The position numbers and the translations under genes were made by a program. Positions 27,152 through 35,421 of a DNA stretch of 64,000 nt are shown piece after piece. Every line of letters starts with the position of its first letter. Position 1 is the first letter of the stretch. The stretch is from Phycisphaerae bacterium (GTDB lineage Bacteria > Planctomycetota > Phycisphaerae > UBA1845 > JAFGLZ01), in assembly GCA_016927755.1 (NCBI GenBank), contig JAFGLZ010000039.1, positions 1 to 64,000 on the forward strand. Direction: 5' to 3'. The notes beneath the pieces are model-generated. The model did not search any database. It saw only the letters and a list, made by a program, of their open reading frames with translations, and was not told the origin of the DNA.

Positions 27152-27571
27152 CTAAACCGCATGTCGCCGGGAAACCATCCTGGTCTTGAACGGCATCTTG
27201 GCCGCCACGCGAGCCAGGGCCTGTCGCGCGATTCCCTCGTCGACCCCGCCCAACTCGAACGCGATGGTACCGGCCTTGACGCGCGCGACCCAGAACTCCG
27301 GCTCGCCCTTGCCCTTGCCCATCCGGACCTCCAACGGCTTGCCGGAAACCGGCTTGTCCGGAAAGATGCGTATGTAGACCCGACCTTCGCGATGCAGGAA
27401 GTGAGTCGCCGCGACGCGCCCCGCCTCGATCTGCGCCGCAGTGATCCAGCCCTTCTCCAGGATCTGAAGGCCGAACTCGCCGAACGCCACCGTATTGCCC
27501 TTCTGGGCGCGGCCGCGGATCCGCCCGCGCTGCTGCTTGCGAAACTTGACCCGCTTCGGCATCAATGGCAT
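27152..27571 (-). CDS. rplP: 50S ribosomal protein L16
   Basis: A 139-residue L16 ([47 protein letters not shown]) that helps position A-site tRNA. It follows rpsC by 60 bp. Confidence 0.97.
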   Translation of the reverse strand: MPLMPKRVKFRKQQRGRIRGRAQKGNTVAFGEFGLQILEKGWITAAQIEAGRVAATHFLHREGRVYIRIFPDKPVSGKPLEVRMGKGKGEPEFWVARVKAGTIAFELGGVDEGIARQALARVAAKMPFKTRMVSRRHAV

Positions 27572-27631
27572 GGCGTCAACTCCTGATCAACACGCCTCGC
27601 TCAACGTCAACCGCCGAGCCGAGGGTTCTTC

Positions 27632-28333
27632 CTACCTCTTGCCCCTTCGCGCCGGTCGTCGTCCGCCGTCGCCACTTTCGACCGTGGTCACCTCGTCCCC
27701 GTACATGCCCGTGTAGATCCAGACACGGACGCCGATCGTCCCATACGTCGTTCGGCTCACCGCGTACCCGTAATCCACGTGGGCCTGGAGCGTCTGCAGG
27801 GGAATCGAGCCGAGTGCCTGGCGCTCGCTCCGGGCCATCTCGGCCCCGCCGAGCCGGCCCTTGCAGATGATTTTGACGCCCTTGGCGCCCGCGGCCATCG
27901 TCGCCTCGCACCGTTGCTTCATCGTCCGACGGAAGCTGGATCGCTTCTTGAGCTGCTCGGCGATCGACTCGGCCACAAGCTGCGCCGACAGGTCGGGCTG
28001 CTTGATCTCGATTACCTTGATATCGACCTTCCGGTCGATCAGTTCCTCAAGCTGCTCCTGGAGCTTCTCGATGTCCGCCCCGCGCGCCCCGATCACCATT
28101 CCCGGACGCGCCGTGTGGATATAGACGGCCACCTCGTTGCGGGTGCGCTCGATCTCGATCTTGGCGATCTGCGCCGACGGCGGTCGGCGGTTCAGCTTCT
28201 CGTCGATGAACCGGCGAAGCCGCTGATCCTCGATCAGGAACTCCCCGTAGGCGGCCTTCGGCGCGTACCAGCGCGCCGCCCAGCCCTCAGTAATCCCCGT
28301 GCGAAAGCCGATTGGATTTACCTTCTGCCCCAC
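27632..28333 (-). CDS. rpsC: 30S ribosomal protein S3
   Basis: A 233-residue S3. The KH domain has VIGARGADIEKLQEQLEELI, and the C-terminal half contains GRLGGAEMARSE and GTIGVRVWIYTG. It lines the mRNA entry channel. It follows rplV by 65 bp. Confidence 0.98.
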   Translation of the reverse strand: MGQKVNPIGFRTGITEGWAARWYAPKAAYGEFLIEDQRLRRFIDEKLNRRPPSAQIAKIEIERTRNEVAVYIHTARPGMVIGARGADIEKLQEQLEELIDRKVDIKVIEIKQPDLSAQLVAESIAEQLKKRSSFRRTMKQRCEATMAAGAKGVKIICKGRLGGAEMARSERQALGSIPLQTLQAHVDYGYAVSRTTYGTIGVRVWIYTGMYGDEVTTVESGDGGRRPARRGKR

Positions 28334-28398
28334 AACGCTTACTCCTGAGCTAGCCTGCCATCACCTGGCGGGCAGCTCCCGTCGCCTCGCCTCGCCCG

Positions 28399-28734
28399 CT
28401 ACGTCCGCGCCTCCACCGCCACGACGATGTGGCTGGTTCGATGCACATACGGGTGGGCTCGCCCACGATCCTTAGGCCGCCATCGCTTGATCCGCGGCCC
28501 TTCATCCACACGCACCTCATGCACGTACAACGCGCTCACGTCGGCTTCCTGCTCGTCCGCGTTGGCGATGGCCGACCGGAGCACCTTCCTGATCATCCCG
28601 CTGGCACGCTTCTTGGTGAAGTCCAAGATCTCGAGGGCGTCATCGACGTGCCGACCTCGAATCAGATCCGCCACGAGCCGGGCCTTGCGGGGGCTGATTC
28701 GGCTATACCGATATGTTGCTGTCCAGGGCATCAA
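28399..28734 (-). CDS. rplV: 50S ribosomal protein L22
   Basis: A 111-residue L22 (YRYSRISPRKARLVADLIRGRHVDDAL) whose loop (GPRIKRWRPKDRGRAHPY) lines the nascent-chain tunnel. Start at 28734 or the next Met three bases later. Confidence 0.96.
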   Translation of the reverse strand: MMPWTATYRYSRISPRKARLVADLIRGRHVDDALEILDFTKKRASGMIRKVLRSAIANADEQEADVSALYVHEVRVDEGPRIKRWRPKDRGRAHPYVHRTSHIVVAVEART

Positions 28735-28755
28735 CGTCTCTCCCAGGCCTTGGGG

Positions 28756-29025
28756 CTATCGCCTCTTGGAGCCTGCGTGGCCTCGGAACATCCGGGTCGG
28801 TGCGAACTCGCCCAGCTTGTGTCCGACCATGTCCTCGCTGCAGAATACGTTCACGTGCATTTTCCCGTTGTGCACCGAGAACGTATGCCCGACGAACTCC
28901 GGCACGATCGTGCAGGCACGGGCCCACGTCTTGATCGGCGACCGGTCGCCGCTTTCCTTGGCCCGTACGACCTTACGGAACAGCTTCTCGTCCACGTATG
29001 GGCCTTTCTTCAGGCTACGCGACAT
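28756..29025 (-). CDS. rpsS: 30S ribosomal protein S19
   Basis: An 89-residue S19 ([21 protein letters not shown]-like region [10 protein letters not shown]; ending [18 protein letters not shown]) of the 30S head. It begins 62 bp after rplB and precedes rplV by 21 bp. Confidence 0.97.
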   Translation of the reverse strand: MSRSLKKGPYVDEKLFRKVVRAKESGDRSPIKTWARACTIVPEFVGHTFSVHNGKMHVNVFCSEDMVGHKLGEFAPTRMFRGHAGSKRR

Positions 29026-29087
29026 TCCTAAACCTCTCCAAGCTCCCGAGCGTCCTCAGGCCGATCGCATGGCCGAGGACCGGTTCG

Positions 29088-29951
29088 CTATTTCGGCCTG
29101 GGCAACTGGCCGTACCTGACCGACCGGCGTCGACGGAGAATCCGTTTGCTCGACGCCTTGCCTTTCTTGCGTGTCCTGCCGCCCTTGGCGGGCTTGCCCC
29201 AAGGCGAGCAAGGATGACGACCGCCGCCGCTGCGGCCCTCGCCGCCGCCCAACGGATGGGCGACCGGGTTCATCGCGACCCCGCGGACGTGGGGTCGCCA
29301 CCCCATGTGTCGTTTCCGCCCGGCCTTGCCCAGACGGACGTTCTGGTGATCGGCGTTCCCGATCACGCCGATCGTCGCGCGGCACTCGACGCGAACCTGA
29401 CGCATCTCGCCTGACGGCAGAAGCAACGTCGCCCATTCGCCTTCGCGGGCGATCAATCGAGCGCTGCCGCCCGCAGCGCGGACCATCTTGCCGCCCTGCC
29501 CGGCGATCAACTCGATGTTATGTACGTCCAGGCCGACGGGGATCGATTTCAGCGGCATGCAGTTGCCGACCTTCGGCTCGACCTGCCTGCCCGACTCGAC
29601 CACTTCCCCGGCCTTCATGCCCTGCGCGGCCAGGATGTATCGCCTTTCGCCGTCCGCGTAGTCGACGAGCGCGATGTGGCAAGAGCGGTTCGGGTCGTAC
29701 TCGATCGCAACGACCTTACCCTCCACGTCGTCCTTGTTCCGCTTGAAGTCGATCTTGCGGTAGCGCCGCTTGTGGCCGCCGCCGCGCTGCCAGGCCGTGA
29801 TCTTGCCGTGGTGGTTCCGCCCCCCCGTCTTCTTGAGCGGCTCCAGAAGCGACTTCTCGGGCTTCCGACGCTTGTCCGTAATCTCGTCATGCGTGTTAAC
29901 GGACGCTTTCCGTCGCCCCGCCGACGTCGGTTTGTAGATTTTGATCGCCAT
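29088..29951 (-). CDS. rplB: 50S ribosomal protein L2
   Basis: A 287-residue L2 ([18 protein letters not shown]), near the peptidyl transferase centre. The catalysis-linked His lies in the [20 protein letters not shown] segment. The C-terminus is slightly extended (about 10 residues). It follows rplW by 42 bp. Confidence 0.98.
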   Translation of the reverse strand: MAIKIYKPTSAGRRKASVNTHDEITDKRRKPEKSLLEPLKKTGGRNHHGKITAWQRGGGHKRRYRKIDFKRNKDDVEGKVVAIEYDPNRSCHIALVDYADGERRYILAAQGMKAGEVVESGRQVEPKVGNCMPLKSIPVGLDVHNIELIAGQGGKMVRAAGGSARLIAREGEWATLLLPSGEMRQVRVECRATIGVIGNADHQNVRLGKAGRKRHMGWRPHVRGVAMNPVAHPLGGGEGRSGGGRHPCSPWGKPAKGGRTRKKGKASSKRILRRRRSVRYGQLPRPK

Positions 29952-29993
29952 GCTGACTCACCCGCTTGCCCGGCCAGGCCGAACACTCCCCGG

Positions 29994-30305
29994 CTAGAAC
30001 AGGTCAATGTGACTGTCGCGGTCCAGGACCACTACCGCCTTCTTCCATTCCTTGGTCTGGCCTCTCTTGAACTTCACCCGACGCGGCTTGCCGCGACGAT
30101 TGGATGTCCTGACGCTCAGCACCTTCACGTTGTAGATTTTCTCGACGGCCTGCTTGATCTGTGCCTTGTTGGCCTCGGGATGGACCTCGAAGCTGTACGC
30201 CCCACCTCGAGCGAGCTTGGTGTTGGTGCTCTCATGGTGTTGTTGGCTCTGGAAGGTGCCCTTCTCGGTCACCAGCGGCCTGACGATTGTGTGGTAGATG
30301 TCCAT
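29994..30305 (-). CDS. rplW: 50S ribosomal protein L23
   Basis: A 103-residue L23 (MDIYHTIVRPLVTEKGTFQSQ; SFEVHPEANKAQIKQAVEKIYNVKV) at the exit tunnel, where SRP and trigger factor dock. It starts 6 bp after rplD. Confidence 0.96.
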   Translation of the reverse strand: MDIYHTIVRPLVTEKGTFQSQQHHESTNTKLARGGAYSFEVHPEANKAQIKQAVEKIYNVKVLSVRTSNRRGKPRRVKFKRGQTKEWKKAVVVLDRDSHIDLF

Positions 30306-30311
30306 CCGCCT

Positions 30312-30977
30312 CTACTCCTCCGCGGCGTCGGCCTCGACGGTCTGGTCGCCCGCCTTCGGCCCTTCCAGCAACCTTGCCAGCGCGTCCTTGGTCATGACCA
30401 GACGGTTTCGCCGCATGACCTCGTAGGCGTTCAATTGGTCAACCGGCCGGATCTCCGTTCTAGGGATGTTCCGGCCGGACTTGTAGATGTTCATGTTTCG
30501 CTCCGCCACGGCAACCAGGCATCCCGTGTCGGCCTTGATCGCCCGCAGCATCTTGGCGAATCGATGGGTCTTGGGGGCTTCGTACAGCAGTTCGTCGAGG
30601 AGGAGGAGGTCGCCGGTGAGGATCTTGGCAAGGACGGCGTTGTTGCGGGCCAAACGTCGCATCTTCTTCGGCATGGCCTGTCGGAAGTCGCGAGGTCGCT
30701 TGGCGAACGCCACGCCGCCGCCCCGGCGGACCGCGGTCCGAACATTGCCCACTCGAGCGCGTCCGGTCCCCTTCTGCCGATACAGCTTGGCGGTGCTTCC
30801 CACGATCATTCCGCGGCTTCGCGTCGCGGCCGATCCCTGGCGCTGATTCGCCAGATACGCCACGACCGCCTGCTTGAGCAGCGCGGGCCTCACCTTCCCA
30901 CCCAAGGCGTCCTCATCGACCGCTACGGTCTCGATCTGGTCGCCACTCTCGTTGTAGACCGGCACGTCTATCATCAC
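30312..30977 (-). CDS. rplD: 50S ribosomal protein L4
   Basis: A 221-residue L4 (VPVYNESGDQIETVAVDEDALG; the tunnel loop RQKGTGRARVGNVRTAVRRGGG). It has an acidic tail (VEADAAEE). In many bacteria L4 feeds back on the S10 operon; no leader match for that could be confirmed here. Confidence 0.97.
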   Translation of the reverse strand: MMIDVPVYNESGDQIETVAVDEDALGGKVRPALLKQAVVAYLANQRQGSAATRSRGMIVGSTAKLYRQKGTGRARVGNVRTAVRRGGGVAFAKRPRDFRQAMPKKMRRLARNNAVLAKILTGDLLLLDELLYEAPKTHRFAKMLRAIKADTGCLVAVAERNMNIYKSGRNIPRTEIRPVDQLNAYEVMRRNRLVMTKDALARLLEGPKAGDQTVEADAAEE

Positions 30978-31019
30978 TCATGCCTCTTGAGCACCCGGTC
31001 CCGGGCGCCCCGCTCAACA

Positions 31020-31826
31020 CTAGTCGGCCTTGACGGCGCCGCTCGTTGCGGTCTCGGCGCCGAAGACAACCTTCCGGTGAACCTTCCCGGGCTGGGGAGA
31101 GTCGTTGCTCTCCGCGACGAACAGGAGCCGGCTGATCTCGGCGGGCTGGGTTTTGGTCACGCTTGCCTTGACCATCACGTGGCCGCCGATCGGCCCCGGA
31201 ATGCCGCCGCGGACCAGCAGCAGGTTGCGGACCGTGTCGACGCCGACGAGCACGTGGTTGCGGCTCGTCCGTCGGACATTGCCCAACTGCCCGGCCATTC
31301 GTTTGCCCTTTTTCAGGTTTCCGCCGTGACCGAGGTCGGAGCCGTGGCTGCTGATCGACCCCGGAGAACGATGCTTGCGCTCCGTGCCGTGCGAAGCGGG
31401 CTGCCCACCGAAATGGTGACGCCTCATGACGCCGGCGTAGCCTCGGCCTTTCGTGGTCCCGACCACGTCCACGAACTGGACCTCGTCGAAGACCTTCACG
31501 GTCCAGGTCGCCCCGAGTCGGGCTTCGCCATCCTGAGGCTCTCCCTCGGCGTCGAGGACCGGGGCCTCGCCCAGCCGGAGCTCACGAACAAAGCGTTTGG
31601 GCGTGGTGCCCGCCTTGGCCGCATGCCCAATCTGTGGCATCGTCGATCGGTGAGCCTTGACGTCCCCGTAGCCGAGCTGGACGGCGTTGTACCCGTCCTT
31701 GTCCTCTGTCTTGACCTGCAAGACACGGCACGGTCCCGCCTGGATGACCGTAACGGGCACTGCTCGTCCGGCTTCGTCGTAGACCTGGGTCATTCCGACT
31801 TTCTTACCCAACAACGCCGCGACCAT
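31020..31826 (-). CDS. rplC: 50S ribosomal protein L3
   Basis: A 268-residue L3 (MVAALLGKKVGMTQVYDEAG; MRRHHFGGQPASHGTERKHR; GNLKKGKRMAGQLGNVRRT), about 50 longer than usual. The extra length is mostly a loop near residues 70-100 and a C-terminal tail of about 45 residues. The ATG at 31826 has a GGGGAG ribosome site. It is 147 bp after rpsJ. Confidence 0.96.
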   Translation of the reverse strand: MVAALLGKKVGMTQVYDEAGRAVPVTVIQAGPCRVLQVKTEDKDGYNAVQLGYGDVKAHRSTMPQIGHAAKAGTTPKRFVRELRLGEAPVLDAEGEPQDGEARLGATWTVKVFDEVQFVDVVGTTKGRGYAGVMRRHHFGGQPASHGTERKHRSPGSISSHGSDLGHGGNLKKGKRMAGQLGNVRRTSRNHVLVGVDTVRNLLLVRGGIPGPIGGHVMVKASVTKTQPAEISRLLFVAESNDSPQPGKVHRKVVFGAETATSGAVKAD

Positions 31827-31973
31827 GTGAACACAACTCCCCTGTCGCCTGTAGCAAGCGATGGTTTGACGCGCGATTTGGCTCACGCATCCGCTTTGTT
31901 TAACCTAATGGGGCTAGAGAAGAACGCTGCTGCGCGCCCTTGCCGGGGCCGCTGGCTTATCTGAACCCACTGC

Positions 31974-32285
31974 CTACTTCAACTGCATCTTCACAAATAC
32001 CCCGGCAGGAACGACCAGCCGATTCAAGGCCTCAACGGTTCGAGCCGTTGGTTCAAGGATGTCGATCACCCGCTTGTGCGTCCGCATCTCGAACTGCTCG
32101 CGTGACTTCTTGTCAATGTGCGGCGAACGCAGAACGGTGTATCGCTCGATTCGCGTCGGAAGCGGGATGGGGCCACGCACTCGGGCACTCGTCCGCTTGG
32201 CATGGTCCACGATCTCTCGGGCCGAGGAGTCCAACGACCGATGGTCGTAAGCCTCCATCCGAATGCGAATCATCTCACCATCCAT
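31974..32285 (-). CDS. rpsJ: 30S ribosomal protein S10
   Basis: A 103-residue S10 ([40 protein letters not shown] in part), of the 30S head and, in other bacteria, the NusE antitermination factor. It is the first gene of the ribosomal block. It is preceded by a strong promoter. Confidence 0.98.
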   Translation of the reverse strand: MDGEMIRIRMEAYDHRSLDSSAREIVDHAKRTSARVRGPIPLPTRIERYTVLRSPHIDKKSREQFEMRTHKRVIDILEPTARTVEALNRLVVPAGVFVKMQLK

Positions 32286-32310
32286 CGACTCATCTCGCTC
32301 CTGGTCCTAC

Positions 32311-32340
32311 TGCTACGAAGACAGAACGAACATCGTAGCA
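32311..32340. repeat. Inverted repeat overlapping the rpsJ promoter
   Basis: TGCTACGA (32311-32318) and TCGTAGCA (32333-32340) are a perfect 8-bp inverted repeat with a 14-bp centre. The right arm covers the -10 box and the predicted transcription start falls inside the centre. The whole repeat cannot therefore be a leader hairpin, and an operator is more likely. Confidence 0.6.
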
Positions 32341-32359
32341 AATCCGACATTCCTGTCAA
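32332..32359 (-). promoter_or_regulatory. Sigma70-type promoter of the S10-spc-alpha block
   Basis: On the minus strand a perfect TTGACA (32354-32359) and TACGAT (32332-32337) are 16 bp apart. Predicted transcription starts near 32325, about 40 nt before rpsJ. No other comparably good promoter was noticed inside the 16-kb block. Confidence 0.75.
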
Positions 32360-32498
32360 GCCGTTATTGCCGCAATCGTAATTTTCCAGGCGATTTGGGA
32401 CGTTTGGCAACAGGCTGTCGCCACGCCTGGACCCCCTCTTGGTTGGCTGATCACCGGGACCGTCCCGTGCCCTCAAGACGGGCCAAAGTAAGTGAAAC

Positions 32499-33281
32499 CT
32501 AACTCGGGCCGCCGCGCGACGTCGCCGGTCTCGTCCTCTCCTGCTCGAGCCGACGCTCCTCGCTTCGACGCTGCCCGGCAAGTTGTTCCTGGCCCATCCA
32601 AATCACCTGATACGTCCCCGGTTTCCACAACAGAACCGCCCGCCCGTCCTCGCCGAGGAATCGCCGGTGGGGAGATCGTTCCATCACCAATGCGACCGAT
32701 TCCTGCCCCGCCGCGGCCAAAGCACGTCTGCCAGCGTCCGCGTAGACAAACCTTACATTCACGGACTGCAGGGCCTCGCCATCCACGTCCCGGAGATCAT
32801 TGGGCAGCCGCCCGTGTGTATCCATCCATCGCTTCAAGGCTTCGGCAACACCGCGCATGTCGTTGACCGCCGAGGCCCGCCGCTTCTGGTCCCTGCGGAC
32901 ACCCACGCCCAACAGGACGAGAACCGTGGCGATCAACAGGACGGCGATCCACCATGCCGTCCGACGCTGACGAACCACAACCTTTTCCGTCTCAAGGCGA
33001 TACCGGGCTTCGTCCGCGGACGTGGCCCTGGGCTGGGCCGGATCCGAACGACGATTGAGGTCCTTCGAGTCCCCTGTCATGAGTCGATCCACCGGGCTCA
33101 GCCAGCCCCCCTTTTGCCCCACTGACCCACTGTACCCGCCGGAGCCAGTCTGAAGCAAGCCATTCCATGGACATTCGGTCCACAGGCACTGCCCCGGAGC
33201 AGCCTTGCGAGCCGACTCCTGTGCCGCGGGGAATCGGGCTCGCAAAGCTTCACGAACCGCCTTCTCGAAACCTGCCCGCAT
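32499..33281 (-). CDS. Single-pass membrane protein of unknown function, pseudopilin-like layout
   Basis: I do not recognise this 260-residue protein. Residues 1-100 are Arg/Ala-rich and probably cytoplasmic. A single TM helix follows (WWIAVLLIATVLVLLGVGV, about 110-128). A periplasmic domain then begins RRASAVNDMRGVAEALKRWMDTHGRLPNDLRDV, resembling the helix-plus-'GxLP' region of type II secretion pseudopilins. The pilin cleavage site itself is not seen. Two starts are possible: 33281, with an AGGGAG ribosome site, and ATG 33080 (MTGDSKDLNRR), which would remove the odd N-terminus. It lies upstream of rpsJ on the same strand and may be a separate unit. Confidence 0.6.
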   Translation of the reverse strand: MRAGFEKAVREALRARFPAAQESARKAAPGQCLWTECPWNGLLQTGSGGYSGSVGQKGGWLSPVDRLMTGDSKDLNRRSDPAQPRATSADEARYRLETEKVVVRQRRTAWWIAVLLIATVLVLLGVGVRRDQKRRASAVNDMRGVAEALKRWMDTHGRLPNDLRDVDGEALQSVNVRFVYADAGRRALAAAGQESVALVMERSPHRRFLGEDGRAVLLWKPGTYQVIWMGQEQLAGQRRSEERRLEQERTRPATSRGGPS

Positions 33282-33340
33282 GTGAGCATCTCCCTGCTTG
33301 ATTTCGAACCTGGCTGCCCGGAAGATGCTCGACCATAAAC

Positions 33341-33845
33341 GTGGCCTTGATCGGCAGTGTCAGTTCCTCATGGACCGTTCTGGACGCCTTTGTCCGCAAT
33401 GACGTCCAGGTCACGGGCGTCTTGGGGCTTGATGAGTCACTCGCTGACCAGACGAGTGACTATCGAACCCTACGTGCCTTGGCCAAGGGAGCAGGCATCC
33501 CTTTCCAAGCCTTTGTCAAGATCACCGAACCCGAGGCGTGGAAGCTCCTGCCGCGGCACTCTCCGGATGTCCTTTGGGTCATTGGCCTTAGTGAACTCGT
33601 TCCCCCCAACTAGTTAGATCGCCCCCGGGGGCGGTGTCGGGTTCCACCCCACCTGCCGGCCTGAGGGTCGGGGGCGAGCGCCCGTCGCCTGGACAATCCT
33701 GCTGGACCAGCCAACGGCCGCCTCCCTGTTCTTCTTGGCCGAGGCGATCGAGGCGATCCGCGCGCCGGCCACGTGGCGAGGCAGCGTGATCGGGGTCCGC
33801 GCGGCCGAGGCCTTCATGGTCGTCAGAGGCGTCTACGACGCGTGA
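33341..33845 (+). pseudogene. Disrupted formyltransferase-family gene
   Basis: The first frame (GTG 33341 to TAG 33613) reads VALIGSVSSSW...PDVLWVIGLSELVPPN, the N-terminal Rossmann half of a formyltransferase. The signal then shifts frame: from 33618, IAPGGGVGFHPTCRPEGRGRAPVAWTILL continues with the family's FHPT and GRGRAP motifs, and a TGA follows at 33843. The rest of the domain is missing. The gene is split by a stop and a +1 frame change and truncated, so it is almost certainly inactive. Intact relatives formylate amino-sugars or tRNA. It lies immediately upstream of the radical SAM cluster, same strand. Confidence 0.72.
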
Positions 33846-33880
33846 ACGCCATCGGCCGGTCCCCCGGCAACGTCCGACCA

Positions 33881-33909
33881 TTTCGCCTGCTTCAGATTTC
33901 AGCTATATT
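33881..33909 (+). promoter_or_regulatory. Possible promoter of the radical SAM cluster
   Basis: TATATT at 33904-33909 with a weak TTTCGC 17 bp upstream (33881-33886), 48 bp before the first radical SAM start. Confidence 0.32.
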
Positions 33910-33957
33910 CTCGCGGATGGAGCCTTCGGCGGCGGCGAACCCTCTTGCGAGAGTGAC

Positions 33958-35421
33958 TTGTCAGCAAGACCCCTTCTTTACCTGATCCAAGCGCCCTACT
34001 TCCAGGATTATGGTCCGATGCGCAAGGCAGCGGGCAACTACTTCTCCCTGGGAATCGGGTATGTCGCCGCCAGCGTCAAGGCGCACGGCTACGACGTCAG
34101 ATTCATCGACCCGAACGTCCAAGAGACGACTCCCGACGAGATGGCCCAAGCCATCCGGCGGGATCAGCCGGTGCTGGTGGGCATCTCGTTCATGACACCG
34201 CAGTTCTACGCCGCCAAGGAGATCTGCGACGTCATCCGCGAGGTCTCGCCCTCTTGCCCCATTGTCCTGGGGGGAGCGCATCCGAGCGTCATGCCCCAGC
34301 GGACGTTGAGGGAGATCTCCGCCGCCGACTTCGTCGTTTTCGGGGAAGGCGAGGAGACACTCGTCGACCTTCTCGACAGCCTTCGCGGAAACGGCTCGGA
34401 GCTATCCGCCATCAACGGACTGGCCTGGCGCAACGGCCAAGAGGTCGTCGTCAACGAGGCGCGGGCTCCGATCGAAGACCTGGACGCCCTGCCCTTCCCG
34501 GATCGCTCGCTCATCGACCAGTTGCTCTACCGGGCGCAGAGTTTTCTCAACTGCTCGAGCAAAAGAGGCACCATTTACACGTCCAGGGGGTGTCCGGGAC
34601 GGTGCGTATTCTGCTGTTCGGGACATCGGTTGCGGTCCCGAATCCGCGAGCGCAGCATCGACAGCGTGATGACGGAGATCGACGAACTGGTGCGCGTGCA
34701 CGGCATAGAGTACCTGTTGATCAAGGACGACACGTTCACCATGAAGCGCGAGCGCGTGCTGGCCTTCTGCGAGGCCCTCGAGGCCCGCCACCCTCGATTG
34801 CGCTGGCACTGCATGGGTCGCGTCAACACGGTGGATTACGACCTGTTGGCAAGGATGAGGAAGGCGGGCCTGCACGATATCTTCTTCGGGATCGAGTCCG
34901 GCAACGACGAGATCCTGAAGAAGGCCAGAAAAGGCATTACTACCGAGCAATCCCGGGCCGCGGTTGATGCGGCGTCCCGGCTGGGCATCGGGACCTACGG
35001 CGCGTTTATCCTCGGGCTCCCGGGCGAGACCCCCGAGACGCTCGAACAGACGATCCGCTTCGCTTGCTCCCTGCCCTTGACGATGGCCGGATTCAGCGTG
35101 CTAATCCCCTATCCCGGCACGCAGGCCTTCGAGGACTACTACCAGGAGGAGATCGAGGGCACGATCGACTACCACTCCTTCATCGCCTCAACCGGCATCC
35201 ACTACGTTCGCGGCTACACGGGCCTGTGTGGACTGAAGCCGGAGGACCTCGTCGATCTGGTGGGGATCGCGCAACGCCGCTTCTACTTCCGTCCGCGGCA
35301 GATCCTCCGAATGCTCCACCACTCGACCCCGTCGATGATCTGGGGATACGCCAAGGCGTTCTTCGCGCTACTCGCCAAGGAACGCGTTCGGGTCCATCGA
35401 GACAGGCGGGAGTCGGCATGA
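33958..35421 (+). CDS. B12-binding-type radical SAM protein 1
   Basis: A 487-residue protein. An N-terminal cobalamin-binding-like Rossmann domain (about 1-145; LGGAHPSVMPQRTL, FGEGEETL) is followed by a radical SAM domain with the CxxxCxxC cluster motif in TSRGCPGRCVFCCS (about 206-218). A C-terminal helical region follows. The DxHxxG motif of classic B12 proteins is absent, as in most class B radical SAM methylases, so cobalamin use is an inference. Such enzymes methylate unreactive carbon or phosphorus, or catalyse ring changes. Start is TTG 33958 (LPARPLLYL region), with an AG-rich site upstream. It overlaps the next gene by 4 bp (ATGA). Confidence 0.85.
   Translation: MSARPLLYLIQAPYFQDYGPMRKAAGNYFSLGIGYVAASVKAHGYDVRFIDPNVQETTPDEMAQAIRRDQPVLVGISFMTPQFYAAKEICDVIREVSPSCPIVLGGAHPSVMPQRTLREISAADFVVFGEGEETLVDLLDSLRGNGSELSAINGLAWRNGQEVVVNEARAPIEDLDALPFPDRSLIDQLLYRAQSFLNCSSKRGTIYTSRGCPGRCVFCCSGHRLRSRIRERSIDSVMTEIDELVRVHGIEYLLIKDDTFTMKRERVLAFCEALEARHPRLRWHCMGRVNTVDYDLLARMRKAGLHDIFFGIESGNDEILKKARKGITTEQSRAAVDAASRLGIGTYGAFILGLPGETPETLEQTIRFACSLPLTMAGFSVLIPYPGTQAFEDYYQEEIEGTIDYHSFIASTGIHYVRGYTGLCGLKPEDLVDLVGIAQRRFYFRPRQILRMLHHSTPSMIWGYAKAFFALLAKERVRVHRDRRESA

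Noticed and set aside
29520..31964. An 814-codon open frame on the plus strand opposite rplB, rplW, rplD and rplC
   Set aside because: It is a mirror of four certain ribosomal genes and has no recognisable domain.
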